From an uncultured Pelagibacteraceae bacterium (GTDB lineage: Bacteria; Pseudomonadota; Alphaproteobacteria; Pelagibacterales; Pelagibacteraceae): DNA of 64,000 nucleotides. The DNA lies in assembly GCA_902543405.1 (NCBI GenBank), contig CACBYC010000001.1:62001-126000 (forward strand), read 5' to 3'. The notes beneath the pieces are model-generated. The model saw nothing but the letters and a program-made list of their open reading frames with translations. It was not told where the DNA came from and did no database searches. Shown here piece by piece: positions 45,410-54,083 of the stretch. A program made the position numbers and the translations under genes. Position 1 is the stretch's first letter, and each line of letters opens with the position of its first letter.

Positions 45410-46339
45410 TCAATTAAATTCTATCAACGCATCAACATGTCTTTGGGTACTACTTTGTAATGCTTTAAGATCATAACCACCTTCAAGAATTGAAACAACC
45501 TTACCATTACAAAAAGATTTAGAATGTTCTAAAGTCCTTTTGGTAATTTTGTAAAAATCTTCTGTACTTAATCTCATTTGTGCTAACGGGTCGTCAATAT
45601 GCGCATCAAAACCCGCAGAAAATAGCAAAAATTCAGGTTTAAACTGCTTTATCTTGTTTAAAACATTTTCATATGCATTTAAATATACTTCAGATGCTGT
45701 TCCAGCTTCTAGTGGAATATTCAATACATTATTAAATTTTCCATTTTCTTTATGTGAACCTGAGCCGGGGTAATAAGGGTATTGGTGGGTAGAAACATAC
45801 AATACCTTTTCATTATCATAAAAAATATCTTGAGTTCCATTACCATGGTGAACATCAAAATCAATTATTGCAATTTTTTTGTATTTATACTTTTCAATTA
45901 GATAATTAGCACCAACAGCTACATTATTATAAATACAAAATCCCATGGCTTTATTTTTTTCCGCATGATGGCCCGGAGGTCTTACAGCACAAAAAGCGTT
46001 TTTGAATTCTTTGTTTTGTACCCCATCTATTGCTGTAATAATTGAACCGACTGCATCTTTAGTAGCATCTTTGCTACCAGGGGAAATAATTGTATCACCA
46101 TCTAAAAATACTAAACCTTTTTTTGGAAAAGACTGTTTAACATGATTAATATAATCTAATGAATGGGTTTTATTTAAAAAAAATTCATCAAACTCATTTG
46201 ATTTTTTCCATATAAGATTTTTGTTATCTACTTTTTTAAAGTTATCAATTATAGCAGTAACTCTATCAATTTTTTCTGGATGACCATTTCCAGTATTATG
46301 GTTTTTATAAGAATCTGAAGTGATTAGACCAGTTTTCAC
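45410..46339 (-). CDS. Histone deacetylase / acetylpolyamine amidohydrolase family protein
   Basis: RPPGHHAEKNKAMGFCIYNNVAVGANYL, IIDFDVHHGNGTQDIFY, FSAGFDAHIDDPLAQMRLS. Confidence 0.93.
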   Translation of the reverse strand: MKTGLITSDSYKNHNTGNGHPEKIDRVTAIIDNFKKVDNKNLIWKKSNEFDEFFLNKTHSLDYINHVKQSFPKKGLVFLDGDTIISPGSKDATKDAVGSIITAIDGVQNKEFKNAFCAVRPPGHHAEKNKAMGFCIYNNVAVGANYLIEKYKYKKIAIIDFDVHHGNGTQDIFYDNEKVLYVSTHQYPYYPGSGSHKENGKFNNVLNIPLEAGTASEVYLNAYENVLNKIKQFKPEFLLFSAGFDAHIDDPLAQMRLSTEDFYKITKRTLEHSKSFCNGKVVSILEGGYDLKALQSSTQRHVDALIEFN

Positions 46340-47496
46340 TTAAAATAATTTTCTAATACTTTTGAATATATTAAACTCAATTTTTTTAAATCAATTAGTG
46401 AGACAGCCTCATCAACTTTATGCATAGTTTTTCCTACTAAGCCAAATTCTAAACAAGGAGCAATTTTCCTAATGAACCTTGCATCTGACGTGCCCCCAGT
46501 AGTTGAAAGTTTAGGTTTTATTTTAGTAACTTTTTTAATAACATCTTGTATCATAAATGTTGTACTATTAGGCTTTGTAAGAAAAGCTTCACCTGAAACA
46601 CTGAAATCAATTTTATATTTAGATTTAGTTTTATTACATACTTTTTTTAAAATTTTATTAATCTTTTTTTTAATGGAATTTGAAGTATGCATATTATTAA
46701 ATCTTATATTAAACGAAGCACACGCAAGACCTGGAATTACATTATCTGCAGTATTATTTATATTAATTTTTGTAATTTCAAGATTTGTCGGTTGAAAATC
46801 CTTTGTGCCTTTGTCAAATCGTAAATCTTTTAGTTCTTTAAGTATTCTAACTAGAGCAGTCGAAGGGTTATTTGCTCTATGAGGATATGCTACATGCCCT
46901 TGAATTCCTGTGACTGTTAATCGACCATTCATACTCCCTCTACGACCAATTTTAATCATTTCTCCTAATTTATTTGGATTAGTTGGCTCTCCAACCAAGC
47001 AAAAATCTATTTTCTCTCTTTTCTTCATTAAATAGTTCACAACTTTATTGGTTCCATTAATGGCAACACCTTCCTCATCTCCAGTAATTAAAAGACTTAT
47101 CGATCCTTTAAATCCTCTATTTTTTTCAACAAAAACACTTGTAGCTGATACAAAAGCAGCTACAGAGCTTTTCATGTCATTTGCACCCCTTCCGATTAAA
47201 TGTCCTTTTTTAATTGATGGTTTAAACGGATTTACTGTCCAATCTCTTAAATTTCCAGCAGGAACAACATCAAGATGTCCCGCATAACAAAAATTAGGAC
47301 TTTTATTCCCTAATCTCGCATATAGATTTTTGACCGGTGCATTTCCTTTTTCTTTAAACTCCAGAATTTTAGTTTTAAATCCAAGTTTTTTTAATTTTTT
47401 TTCCAAAAATTTCATTATTCCCGCATCTATAGGGGTCACAGTTGGAAATCTAATTAGCTCTTTTGCTAATTGAAGTTCATTTATAATTTTCATCAA
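46336..47496 (-). CDS. dapE: Succinyl-diaminopimelate desuccinylase
   Basis: FCYAGHLDVVPAG, LIGRGANDMKSSVAAFVSA, TGDEEGVAINGT, STTGGTSDARFI. Confidence 0.94.
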   Translation of the reverse strand: MMKIINELQLAKELIRFPTVTPIDAGIMKFLEKKLKKLGFKTKILEFKEKGNAPVKNLYARLGNKSPNFCYAGHLDVVPAGNLRDWTVNPFKPSIKKGHLIGRGANDMKSSVAAFVSATSVFVEKNRGFKGSISLLITGDEEGVAINGTNKVVNYLMKKREKIDFCLVGEPTNPNKLGEMIKIGRRGSMNGRLTVTGIQGHVAYPHRANNPSTALVRILKELKDLRFDKGTKDFQPTNLEITKININNTADNVIPGLACASFNIRFNNMHTSNSIKKKINKILKKVCNKTKSKYKIDFSVSGEAFLTKPNSTTFMIQDVIKKVTKIKPKLSTTGGTSDARFIRKIAPCLEFGLVGKTMHKVDEAVSLIDLKKLSLIYSKVLENYFK

Positions 47497-47498
47497 AA

Positions 47499-48326
47499 CT
47501 ATTCTCTCAAGAGATCGTTAATAGAAGTTTTGGATCTTGTTTTCTCATCTACTTGCTTAATTATTACAGCACAATATAGTGAGGGTGCAGCTGGGTTATT
47601 TTTATCAGGAAGTGAACCTGGAACTACAACCGAATAAGGAGGAATTTTTCCATAAGTAATTTCTCCAGTCTTCCTATTAACAATTTTAGTAGATTGTCCT
47701 ATATACATTCCCATACTCAGGACGGATCCTTCACCTACAATTACACCTTCTACAACTTCAGACATTGCACCTAAAAAAACATTATCTTCAATAATAGTTG
47801 GTAAAGCTTGTGCAGGTTCTAAAACTCCACCCACACCTGAACCAGCAGAGATATGACAATTTTTTCCAATTTGGCTACAGCTTCCTGCTCTTGCAAATGT
47901 ATCAATCATTGTTCCTTCGTCTATGTATGCCCCAATGTTAACGTAGCATGGCATTAAAACTGCATTCTTACCAACAAAACTTCCTTTTCTTACTGGTGAG
48001 TTAGGCACCATTCTAAAACCCGCTTTTTCATGATCATCTTTTGTCCATCCAGCAGTTTTACCCTTTAGTAAGTGAGCTTTGTCATACCAGCTACTATATG
48101 GACCATTCAAATTTTCCATTGGATATAATCTAAAACTTAACATGATTGCTTTTTTCAAATGTTGATGAGTTATCCATTCACCATTTATTTTTTCAGCAAC
48201 TCGTGATTTTCCACAATCTAAATCTTCAATAACTTGATTTATGGTATCTTTTAAAGACTGATCTGAAGAGGGGTTTATTTCATCCCTTTTTTCCCAAGCT
48301 TCATTTATTACATTTTCTACACTCAT
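47499..48326 (-). CDS. dapD: Tetrahydrodipicolinate N-succinyltransferase
   Basis: Left-handed beta-helix protein; VRKGSFVGKNAVLMPCYVNIGAYIDEGTMIDTFARAGSCSQIGKNCHISAGSGVGGVLEP. Confidence 0.95.
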   Translation of the reverse strand: MSVENVINEAWEKRDEINPSSDQSLKDTINQVIEDLDCGKSRVAEKINGEWITHQHLKKAIMLSFRLYPMENLNGPYSSWYDKAHLLKGKTAGWTKDDHEKAGFRMVPNSPVRKGSFVGKNAVLMPCYVNIGAYIDEGTMIDTFARAGSCSQIGKNCHISAGSGVGGVLEPAQALPTIIEDNVFLGAMSEVVEGVIVGEGSVLSMGMYIGQSTKIVNRKTGEITYGKIPPYSVVVPGSLPDKNNPAAPSLYCAVIIKQVDEKTRSKTSINDLLRE

Positions 48327-48329
48327 AAT

Positions 48330-48992
48330 TTATGAGTTTTTTAATAACCTTATTTCTTTTAAAAATAAAGAGAGATTTTCTATTTTATAGTCAATATAGT
48401 CTTTATCAGATTCTTTTTTGCCCCAATATTCATTATTGATTAGCCAAACAGTTGTAGCTCCTCTTTCTTTTCCAATTGACAAGTTTTTTGCAATATCTTC
48501 AATATAAATTGTTTCTGTTGGGTCAATATCAAATTTTTTTACCATCAGATCGAATGCTTTTGCTGCAGGTTTTGGGCTATATTCCGCGTCAACTATATCA
48601 AATACATCCTCAAATAGATCATCAATCCCTAAATGTTTAGTTATATTACTAACATGCTCACTAGAACCATTGGTAAAAACGAACTTTCTTAAATCCAACT
48701 TTTCTATTTCACCTCTCAAAACTAAATCCTTTTCCATAAAAGATAGGTCAATGTCATGAACAAAATTTAAAAACTCTTTAGGAGGAATATCGTGATGTAT
48801 CATTAATCCATTTAGACTTGTATTATATTTATGAAAGTAGTCAGTTTGTAATTTTTTAGCTTCGACCAAGTTAATTTTTAATTTTTCAGAAATGTATAGC
48901 GTCATTCTTTTACTTACTTGACCAAATACAGATTCTAAATCCTGATAAAGGACACCATCACAATCAAATAAAATATTTTTTATATTTTTCAT
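48330..48992 (-). CDS. HAD-family pyrimidine 5'-nucleotidase-like hydrolase
   Basis: ILFDCDGVLYQD, KFVFTNGSSEHVSNI, KPAAKAFDLM, IYIEDIAKNLSIGKERGATTVWL. Confidence 0.85.
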   Translation of the reverse strand: MKNIKNILFDCDGVLYQDLESVFGQVSKRMTLYISEKLKINLVEAKKLQTDYFHKYNTSLNGLMIHHDIPPKEFLNFVHDIDLSFMEKDLVLRGEIEKLDLRKFVFTNGSSEHVSNITKHLGIDDLFEDVFDIVDAEYSPKPAAKAFDLMVKKFDIDPTETIYIEDIAKNLSIGKERGATTVWLINNEYWGKKESDKDYIDYKIENLSLFLKEIRLLKNS

Positions 48993-49837
48993 TTTCTTAT
49001 TAATGTGCCAGCACCTTTATCTGAGAATAATTCAAAAAGAATTGAATGTTTTTTTCTTCCATCAATAATTCCGACACCAGTAACTCCATTCATTATTGCA
49101 TCTAAGCAGGTATTAATTTTAGGTATCATGCCCTCTGTTATTATTTCATTTTTTATCATCTCTAAAATTTCAGATGACGTAATTTCCTCAATAAGCTTTT
49201 TTTCTTTATCAAGTACACCTTCAACATTGGTCATTAATAACAATCTTCTACATTTCAAAGATTTAGCTATAGCACCAGCAGCTGTATCTCCGTTAATATT
49301 ATAAGTTTGATTATTTTTACCTTTTCCTAAAGGTGATATAATTGGAACTGAATTTGATTTAATTATATCTTTTATAATATTTATACTTATTTTATTTGGC
49401 TTTCCAACAAATCCAAGTTCCTCTGCCTCTGGAATAATCTCAATAACATTATTTTTTTTTGTGTTTATCGAAACTGCATTTGATCCTTTTTCAATTAAAG
49501 ATTTAACAATGTCCTCGTTAAAATCAATGAGGACATCCTCAACTATATTAATAATTTTTTCATCCGTAACCCTTAAACCTCTAATAAATTTTGATTGAAT
49601 ATTTGATTTGTCTAACTCTCTTTTAATTCTAGGGCCACCTCCATGGACTATTATTATTGATAATCCTAACTTATTTAGAATACTTATATCTGAAATAAAA
49701 TTGTTAAAAATATTTCTATCAATAAAAACGTTTCCTCCATATTTAATAACTATTAATTCATTTTTGTATTTATCTATGTATTTTTTAACCTCTTCGATGG
49801 AAGGACCATCTTTTGGTACTATTTTTTCTATTTCCAT
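48989..49837 (-). CDS. argB: Acetylglutamate kinase
   Basis: LIVIKYGGNVFID, IVHGGGPRIKRELDK, NGDTAAGAIAKSLKCRRLLLMTNVEGVLD, GMIPKI. Confidence 0.95.
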   Translation of the reverse strand: MEIEKIVPKDGPSIEEVKKYIDKYKNELIVIKYGGNVFIDRNIFNNFISDISILNKLGLSIIIVHGGGPRIKRELDKSNIQSKFIRGLRVTDEKIINIVEDVLIDFNEDIVKSLIEKGSNAVSINTKKNNVIEIIPEAEELGFVGKPNKISINIIKDIIKSNSVPIISPLGKGKNNQTYNINGDTAAGAIAKSLKCRRLLLMTNVEGVLDKEKKLIEEITSSEILEMIKNEIITEGMIPKINTCLDAIMNGVTGVGIIDGRKKHSILFELFSDKGAGTLIRK

Positions 49838-49842
49838 TTCTA

Positions 49843-51525
49843 TTAAACAGTTTTGACAGTCGTTCTTTTGATTATTATGTACTGTTGTGCCATTGTTAAT
49901 ATGTTATTTATAGTCCAGTAAATAACTAGTCCTGCTGGGAAAGGAGCTAGTATTACAGTTAAAAATAATGGAAAGAACATAAATATTTTTGCTTGAACAG
50001 GGTCGGGAGGCGTTGGATTTAGTTTTTGCTGCATCCACATTGAAACACCCATCAAGCACGGCCATACACCTATCAGTAAAAAAGAAGGGGGATCCCATGG
50101 AATTAGTCCAAATAAATTAAATATGGATGTAGGATCTCTTTCACTTAAATCTTTTATCCAACCAAAAAATGGCTGATGTCTCATCTCAATTGTTACAAAT
50201 AAAACCTTATAAATTGCAAAGAAAAAAGGTATCTGTATAAAAATTGGAAGACACCCACTTATTGGATTAACTTTCTCTCTTTTGTATAATGCCATCATCT
50301 CTTGTTGAAGTTTCATTTTATCCTCTTTATGCAACTCTTTTAGTCTTGTCATTTCTGGCTGAAGAACTTTCATTTTAGCCATGGACCTAAATGAGTAATT
50401 TGCAAGTGGAAAAAATGCTAATCTTATACAAGCAGTTATCATTATAATTGCTATTCCAAAATTGCCAGCTAGATTAAAGAAATATTGAATTGCAAAGAAT
50501 AAAGGTTTTACAATAAAGTAAAACCATCCCCAATCAATTGCTAAATCAAACTTATTAATATTTTCACTCTCAGCATATCCATCAATAACGTTTACTTCTT
50601 TTGCAGCAATTATTACTCTAATTGAGTTGCTTTTTGTCTCGTTTGCACCAACTTCTGTTGCATTCGTCTCAATAAAATTTGCTCTAAATTTATTTTTGTA
50701 ATCAAAATCAGATCTAAAACTTTTATCTTTTTCGGGTACAAGACTTGTAAGCCAATATTTATCAGTGATACCTAGCCACCCAGATTGTGCATTTTTAGAA
50801 TATTTTTTTTCCTCGATATCATCATAATCTTCTTCAACTAATTGATCATCAAAAACTCCAATTAAACCCTCATGCAAAATATAAAAATTAGTTACATCAG
50901 GGGCTACATTTCTAATAATTTGTCCATATGGATAAAAGTTATAAGTTTTATCCGAACTATTAATTATTGTTTGTTTGATGTTAAAAAGATATTGATTGTC
51001 TATGCTTATTTCCTTTAAGAATTTAATATTTTGACTGTTAGTCCAACTTAATTTTACTGGGGAATTAGGTGTAAGTTTGTTATTTCCTTCAATATTCCAT
51101 AAAGATTTTGAATTTGGCAAGTCAATGTTTTTACTAGTTGTTGCCCAACCAGTCTCTACATAATATCCATTATTAGACTGTTTAGGATTTAATAAGATTA
51201 CATTATCATCTCCATTTAAGGTATTTGTATAATTTTTAAAAGTTAAGTCGTCTATTGAAGACCCAATTAATGAAATTGAGCCTTTAATTTTGTCATTTTC
51301 AAAAAAAACTCTTTCATTTTCTTTTAAAGCATCATTTCTAGATATTTTAATTGTTTCTTCGTCCTGAACTAATGATGGTGCATCCGTTGAAGAATTTTCA
51401 CTGGTAGTATTTTTGTCATTTGAAATATCTTTTTGGTCTACTACTGCTGGAGCAAAAAATAGACTATAAAGTATTATTACGGCTGCACTCAGAGATATTG
51501 CGGCAATTACATTTTTTGTATCCAT
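49843..51525 (-). CDS. yidC: Membrane protein insertase
   Basis: FGIAIIMITACIRLAFFPLANYSFRSMAKMKVLQPEM, KVNPISGCLPIFIQIPFFFAIYKVLF. Confidence 0.96.
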   Translation of the reverse strand: MDTKNVIAAISLSAAVIILYSLFFAPAVVDQKDISNDKNTTSENSSTDAPSLVQDEETIKISRNDALKENERVFFENDKIKGSISLIGSSIDDLTFKNYTNTLNGDDNVILLNPKQSNNGYYVETGWATTSKNIDLPNSKSLWNIEGNNKLTPNSPVKLSWTNSQNIKFLKEISIDNQYLFNIKQTIINSSDKTYNFYPYGQIIRNVAPDVTNFYILHEGLIGVFDDQLVEEDYDDIEEKKYSKNAQSGWLGITDKYWLTSLVPEKDKSFRSDFDYKNKFRANFIETNATEVGANETKSNSIRVIIAAKEVNVIDGYAESENINKFDLAIDWGWFYFIVKPLFFAIQYFFNLAGNFGIAIIMITACIRLAFFPLANYSFRSMAKMKVLQPEMTRLKELHKEDKMKLQQEMMALYKREKVNPISGCLPIFIQIPFFFAIYKVLFVTIEMRHQPFFGWIKDLSERDPTSIFNLFGLIPWDPPSFLLIGVWPCLMGVSMWMQQKLNPTPPDPVQAKIFMFFPLFLTVILAPFPAGLVIYWTINNILTMAQQYIIIKRTTVKTV

Positions 51526-51528
51526 AAA

Positions 51529-51771
51529 TTACTTTTTCTTTTTAACTGGATCAAATCCTTCTCCACCACCCAAAATTTTTATCGGATGACAACTAAGTAT
51601 TCTTTTAAATCCATTAATACTTCCTTTTAAAATTCCATTTTCTTTTATGTTTTCAATAAAATAATCAGAACATGTTGGAAGATATCTACAATTATTTCCT
51701 AGATATGGAGATATAATTATTTGATAAAGCCTTATCATCTTGATCATTAAAAATTTAATAGTATTGGTCAT
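51529..51771 (-). CDS. yidD: Membrane protein insertion efficiency factor
   Basis: LYQIIISPYLGNNCRYLPTCSDYFIENIKENGILKG, RILSCHPI. Confidence 0.95.
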   Translation of the reverse strand: MTNTIKFLMIKMIRLYQIIISPYLGNNCRYLPTCSDYFIENIKENGILKGSINGFKRILSCHPIKILGGGEGFDPVKKKK

Positions 51772-52109
51772 TTAATTTTTTTAAATTCTTCTAGTGTTGA
51801 GTTTTTTATTTTTTCATAAGGATCTTTGCTAACAGATATTCTTGCGATCAATAAATAACAGTAATTAAGATTAATGTTAATTGATTTCACAGCTTCGTTC
51901 ATAATATTTCTTAGTCTTCTTTTAATTCTGTTTCTTGTTACTGCATTTCCAATTTTCTTTTTGGCTACAAAACTAATATTTAATCTATTATTATTTTTAT
52001 CAGAAAGTTTTTTAAAGAAAATTGTTAAGTATTTGTTAGAAATTTTTTTTCCGCTCAGAATAGACTTAAAATCCTCGTTTTTAGAAAGGCTAACAATCTT
52101 GTTTTTCAT
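51768..52109 (-). CDS. rnpA: Ribonuclease P protein component
   Basis: VAKKKIGNAVTRNRIKRRLRNIMNEA. Confidence 0.93.
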   Translation of the reverse strand: MKNKIVSLSKNEDFKSILSGKKISNKYLTIFFKKLSDKNNNRLNISFVAKKKIGNAVTRNRIKRRLRNIMNEAVKSININLNYCYLLIARISVSKDPYEKIKNSTLEEFKKIK

Positions 52110-52246
52110 TAAGCGTTTGTTAATTTTTTTCTTCCTTTGGCCCTTCTTCTTTTTAATACTTTTCTTCCACCCTTTGTTTTTTTTTTAGCTCTAAAGCCAA
52201 CAGCCTTTTTTCTTTTTCTGTTACTTGGTTGATATGTACGTTTCAT
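52109..52246 (-). CDS. rpmH: Ribosomal protein L34
   Basis: Hand translation [50 protein letters not shown] overlap with rnpA; missing from ORF track. Confidence 0.97.
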   Translation of the reverse strand: MKRTYQPSNRKRKKAVGFRAKKKTKGGRKVLKRRRAKGRKKLTNA

Positions 52247-52305
52247 TGTTGTTAAATTAATGTTAAATTTCGGTAGTTATACAAATATATATATATAAGT
52301 ACAGC

Positions 52306-52327
52306 GATTTTTAATAAGTTAAAAATC
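52306..52327 (+). promoter_or_regulatory. Hairpin abutting the start codon of the TVP38-like gene
   Basis: Perfect 9-bp inverted repeat GATTTTTAA-TAAG-TTAAAAATC, 1 nt before ATG at 52329. Confidence 0.5.
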
Positions 52328-52328
52328 A

Positions 52329-53048
52329 ATGAATAAAGAAAAAAAAATTAAACTATTTTTAGGCTCTGCCTACATTTTGATAGTATTTATTTTTTTATTG
52401 ATTTTTTTTAACAACTTCTCCTTTCAGGATTTTTCAAGTTATGAATTAATAAGACAAAATAGAGAAGCTTTAGATAATATTAAAAATAGTAATATTTTTT
52501 TATCAAGTATTATTTTTTTAATAGGTACCATAATCTGGGTTCTCCTATTAGGCTTTGGATCGCCAGTATTTCTAGTTGGTGGTTTTATTTTTGGAAAGTG
52601 GTTAGGAACTTTACTCATAGTATTTGGATTATCTATTGGTGCAACATTTCTCTATATTTTTGCGAATTATTTTTTTAAAGATTTGGTTGAGGAAAAATTT
52701 TCGTCTCGATTTAGTAATTTGACTCAAAAGTTTAAAAAAAATGAGTTTGTTTTTTTTTTAATTTATAGATTTATAGGTGGTATTCCTTTTTTCATTTCAA
52801 ATATTTTACCTACAATATTTAATGTTAAGGTTAGAAATTTCTTTCTAGGATCAATAATTGGTATGACCCCACAATTATTTGTTGGAGCATCTCTTGGTGC
52901 TGGTTTGAGTAAGATATTGGAGGAAAACTCTGAGGTACCAAGTATTTTAGAATTAATTTTTTCTCCTGATATTTATTTACCAATTCTGGGAATTATAGTT
53001 TTAGTTATAATTGGGCTTTTGTTAAAAAAAAATTTTTATACAAAATAA
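52329..53048 (+). CDS. TVP38/TMEM64 (VTT/DedA-like) membrane protein
   Basis: GFGSPVFLVGGFIFGKWLGTLLIVFGLSIGATFLYIFANYF, FFLIYRFIGGIPFFISNILPTIFNVKVRNFFLGSIIGMTPQ. Confidence 0.85.
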   Translation: MNKEKKIKLFLGSAYILIVFIFLLIFFNNFSFQDFSSYELIRQNREALDNIKNSNIFLSSIIFLIGTIIWVLLLGFGSPVFLVGGFIFGKWLGTLLIVFGLSIGATFLYIFANYFFKDLVEEKFSSRFSNLTQKFKKNEFVFFLIYRFIGGIPFFISNILPTIFNVKVRNFFLGSIIGMTPQLFVGASLGAGLSKILEENSEVPSILELIFSPDIYLPILGIIVLVIIGLLLKKNFYTK

Positions 53049-53051
53049 TAG

Positions 53052-53126
53052 TGGTGCCCTCGACGAGAATCTAACTCGTAACTGACCCTTACCAAGGGCC
53101 TGTTTTAACATTAAAACTACAAGGGC
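53052..53126 (-). tRNA. tRNA-Thr (anticodon GGT), CCA encoded, atypical D- and T-loops
   Basis: Reverse complement GCCCTTG TA GTTT TAATGTTA AAAC A GGCCC TTGGTAA GGGTC AGTT ACGAG TTAGATT CTCGT CGAGGGC A CCA; complete cloverleaf. Confidence 0.9.
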
Positions 53127-53221
53127 ATTTTTTAATGATAATTAGTGTATAAATTAAAATTTTTCAAATTATTGCCTTATTTTTTTTTAAAAATGGGTTA
53201 TATCTATTTAAGGAAAATGTT

Positions 53222-53419
53222 ATGGGAATTCACTATACATATGGAGCAAATAAAAATGCAAAGCTCATGGAGAAAAAAGCTAAAAGAGAGAAAAAGCTTG
53301 CAGAAAAAAGAGCAAAAAAACAGGTTAAAACTGGCCCAGTAAAAATTGAAGAAGACAAAACAATTCCTCTTGATCAGGTTATAACACTTGATCATCTTAC
53401 AAATCCTGACAAAAAATAA
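53222..53419 (+). CDS. 65-aa Lys-rich hypothetical protein
   Basis: MGIHYTYGANKNAKLMEKKAKREKKLAEKRAKKQ...; upstream AAGGAAA RBS-like sequence. Confidence 0.7.
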   Translation: MGIHYTYGANKNAKLMEKKAKREKKLAEKRAKKQVKTGPVKIEEDKTIPLDQVITLDHLTNPDKK

Positions 53420-53422
53420 ATA

Positions 53423-53527
53423 ATGAGTTCAAAAAAGAATAATTTTAGTAAACTTGAACTTGCTTTAAGAAAAAATTTAAAAAAAAGAAAAGAATTTCAA
53501 AAAAAAACTAAGAAAAAAAATAAATAA
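53423..53527 (+). CDS. 34-aa Lys-rich peptide coupled to dcd
   Basis: [39 protein letters not shown] overlap with dcd start at 53527. Confidence 0.55.
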   Translation: MSSKKNNFSKLELALRKNLKKRKEFQKKTKKKNK

Positions 53528-54081
53528 TGTCAGTTCAATCTGATAAGTGGATTATACAAATGGCCAGAGAAAATGACATGATCTCTCCTTTTGAAGACAA
53601 ACAAGTTAGAGGAGATAAAATATCATTTGGTGTCTCATCATATGGTTATGATGCGAGAGTTTCTGATGAATTTAAAATTTTTACCAACGTAAATTCCGAA
53701 ATTGTAGATCCAAAAAATTTTAAATCTTCAAATTTTATTACAAAAAACTCATCTGAATGTATAATACCACCCAATTCATTCGTATTAGCAAGAACAGTAG
53801 AATACTTTAAGATTCCTAAAAATGTTTTGGTTATATGTTTAGGAAAATCTACATATGCAAGATGTGGAATAATTGTAAACGTCACACCTCTCGAACCAGG
53901 TTGGGAGGGACATGTAACATTAGAATTCTCTAATACAACACCGTTACCAGCAAAAATTTATGCCAATGAAGGAGTTGCTCAATTTGTTTTTATTAAGGGC
54001 AATGAGGATCCAGCTGTTTCATATGCAGATAGAAATGGTAAATATCAGGGTCAAAAGGGAGTTACACTTCCAAAAATATAA
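53527..54081 (+). CDS. dcd: dCTP deaminase
   Basis: [57 protein letters not shown]. Confidence 0.95.
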   Translation: MSVQSDKWIIQMARENDMISPFEDKQVRGDKISFGVSSYGYDARVSDEFKIFTNVNSEIVDPKNFKSSNFITKNSSECIIPPNSFVLARTVEYFKIPKNVLVICLGKSTYARCGIIVNVTPLEPGWEGHVTLEFSNTTPLPAKIYANEGVAQFVFIKGNEDPAVSYADRNGKYQGQKGVTLPKI

Positions 54082-54083
54082 AA

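Noticed and set aside
49837-49843. Missing engB/ysxC between yidC and argB
   Set aside because: From recollection it often lies here in Alphaproteobacteria, but it may be elsewhere in the genome; absence cannot be judged from one window.
53145-53342. 65-aa ORF overlapping the 53222 ORF
   Set aside because: Overlaps the better-supported 53222-53419 frame, which has an RBS-like AAGGAAA.
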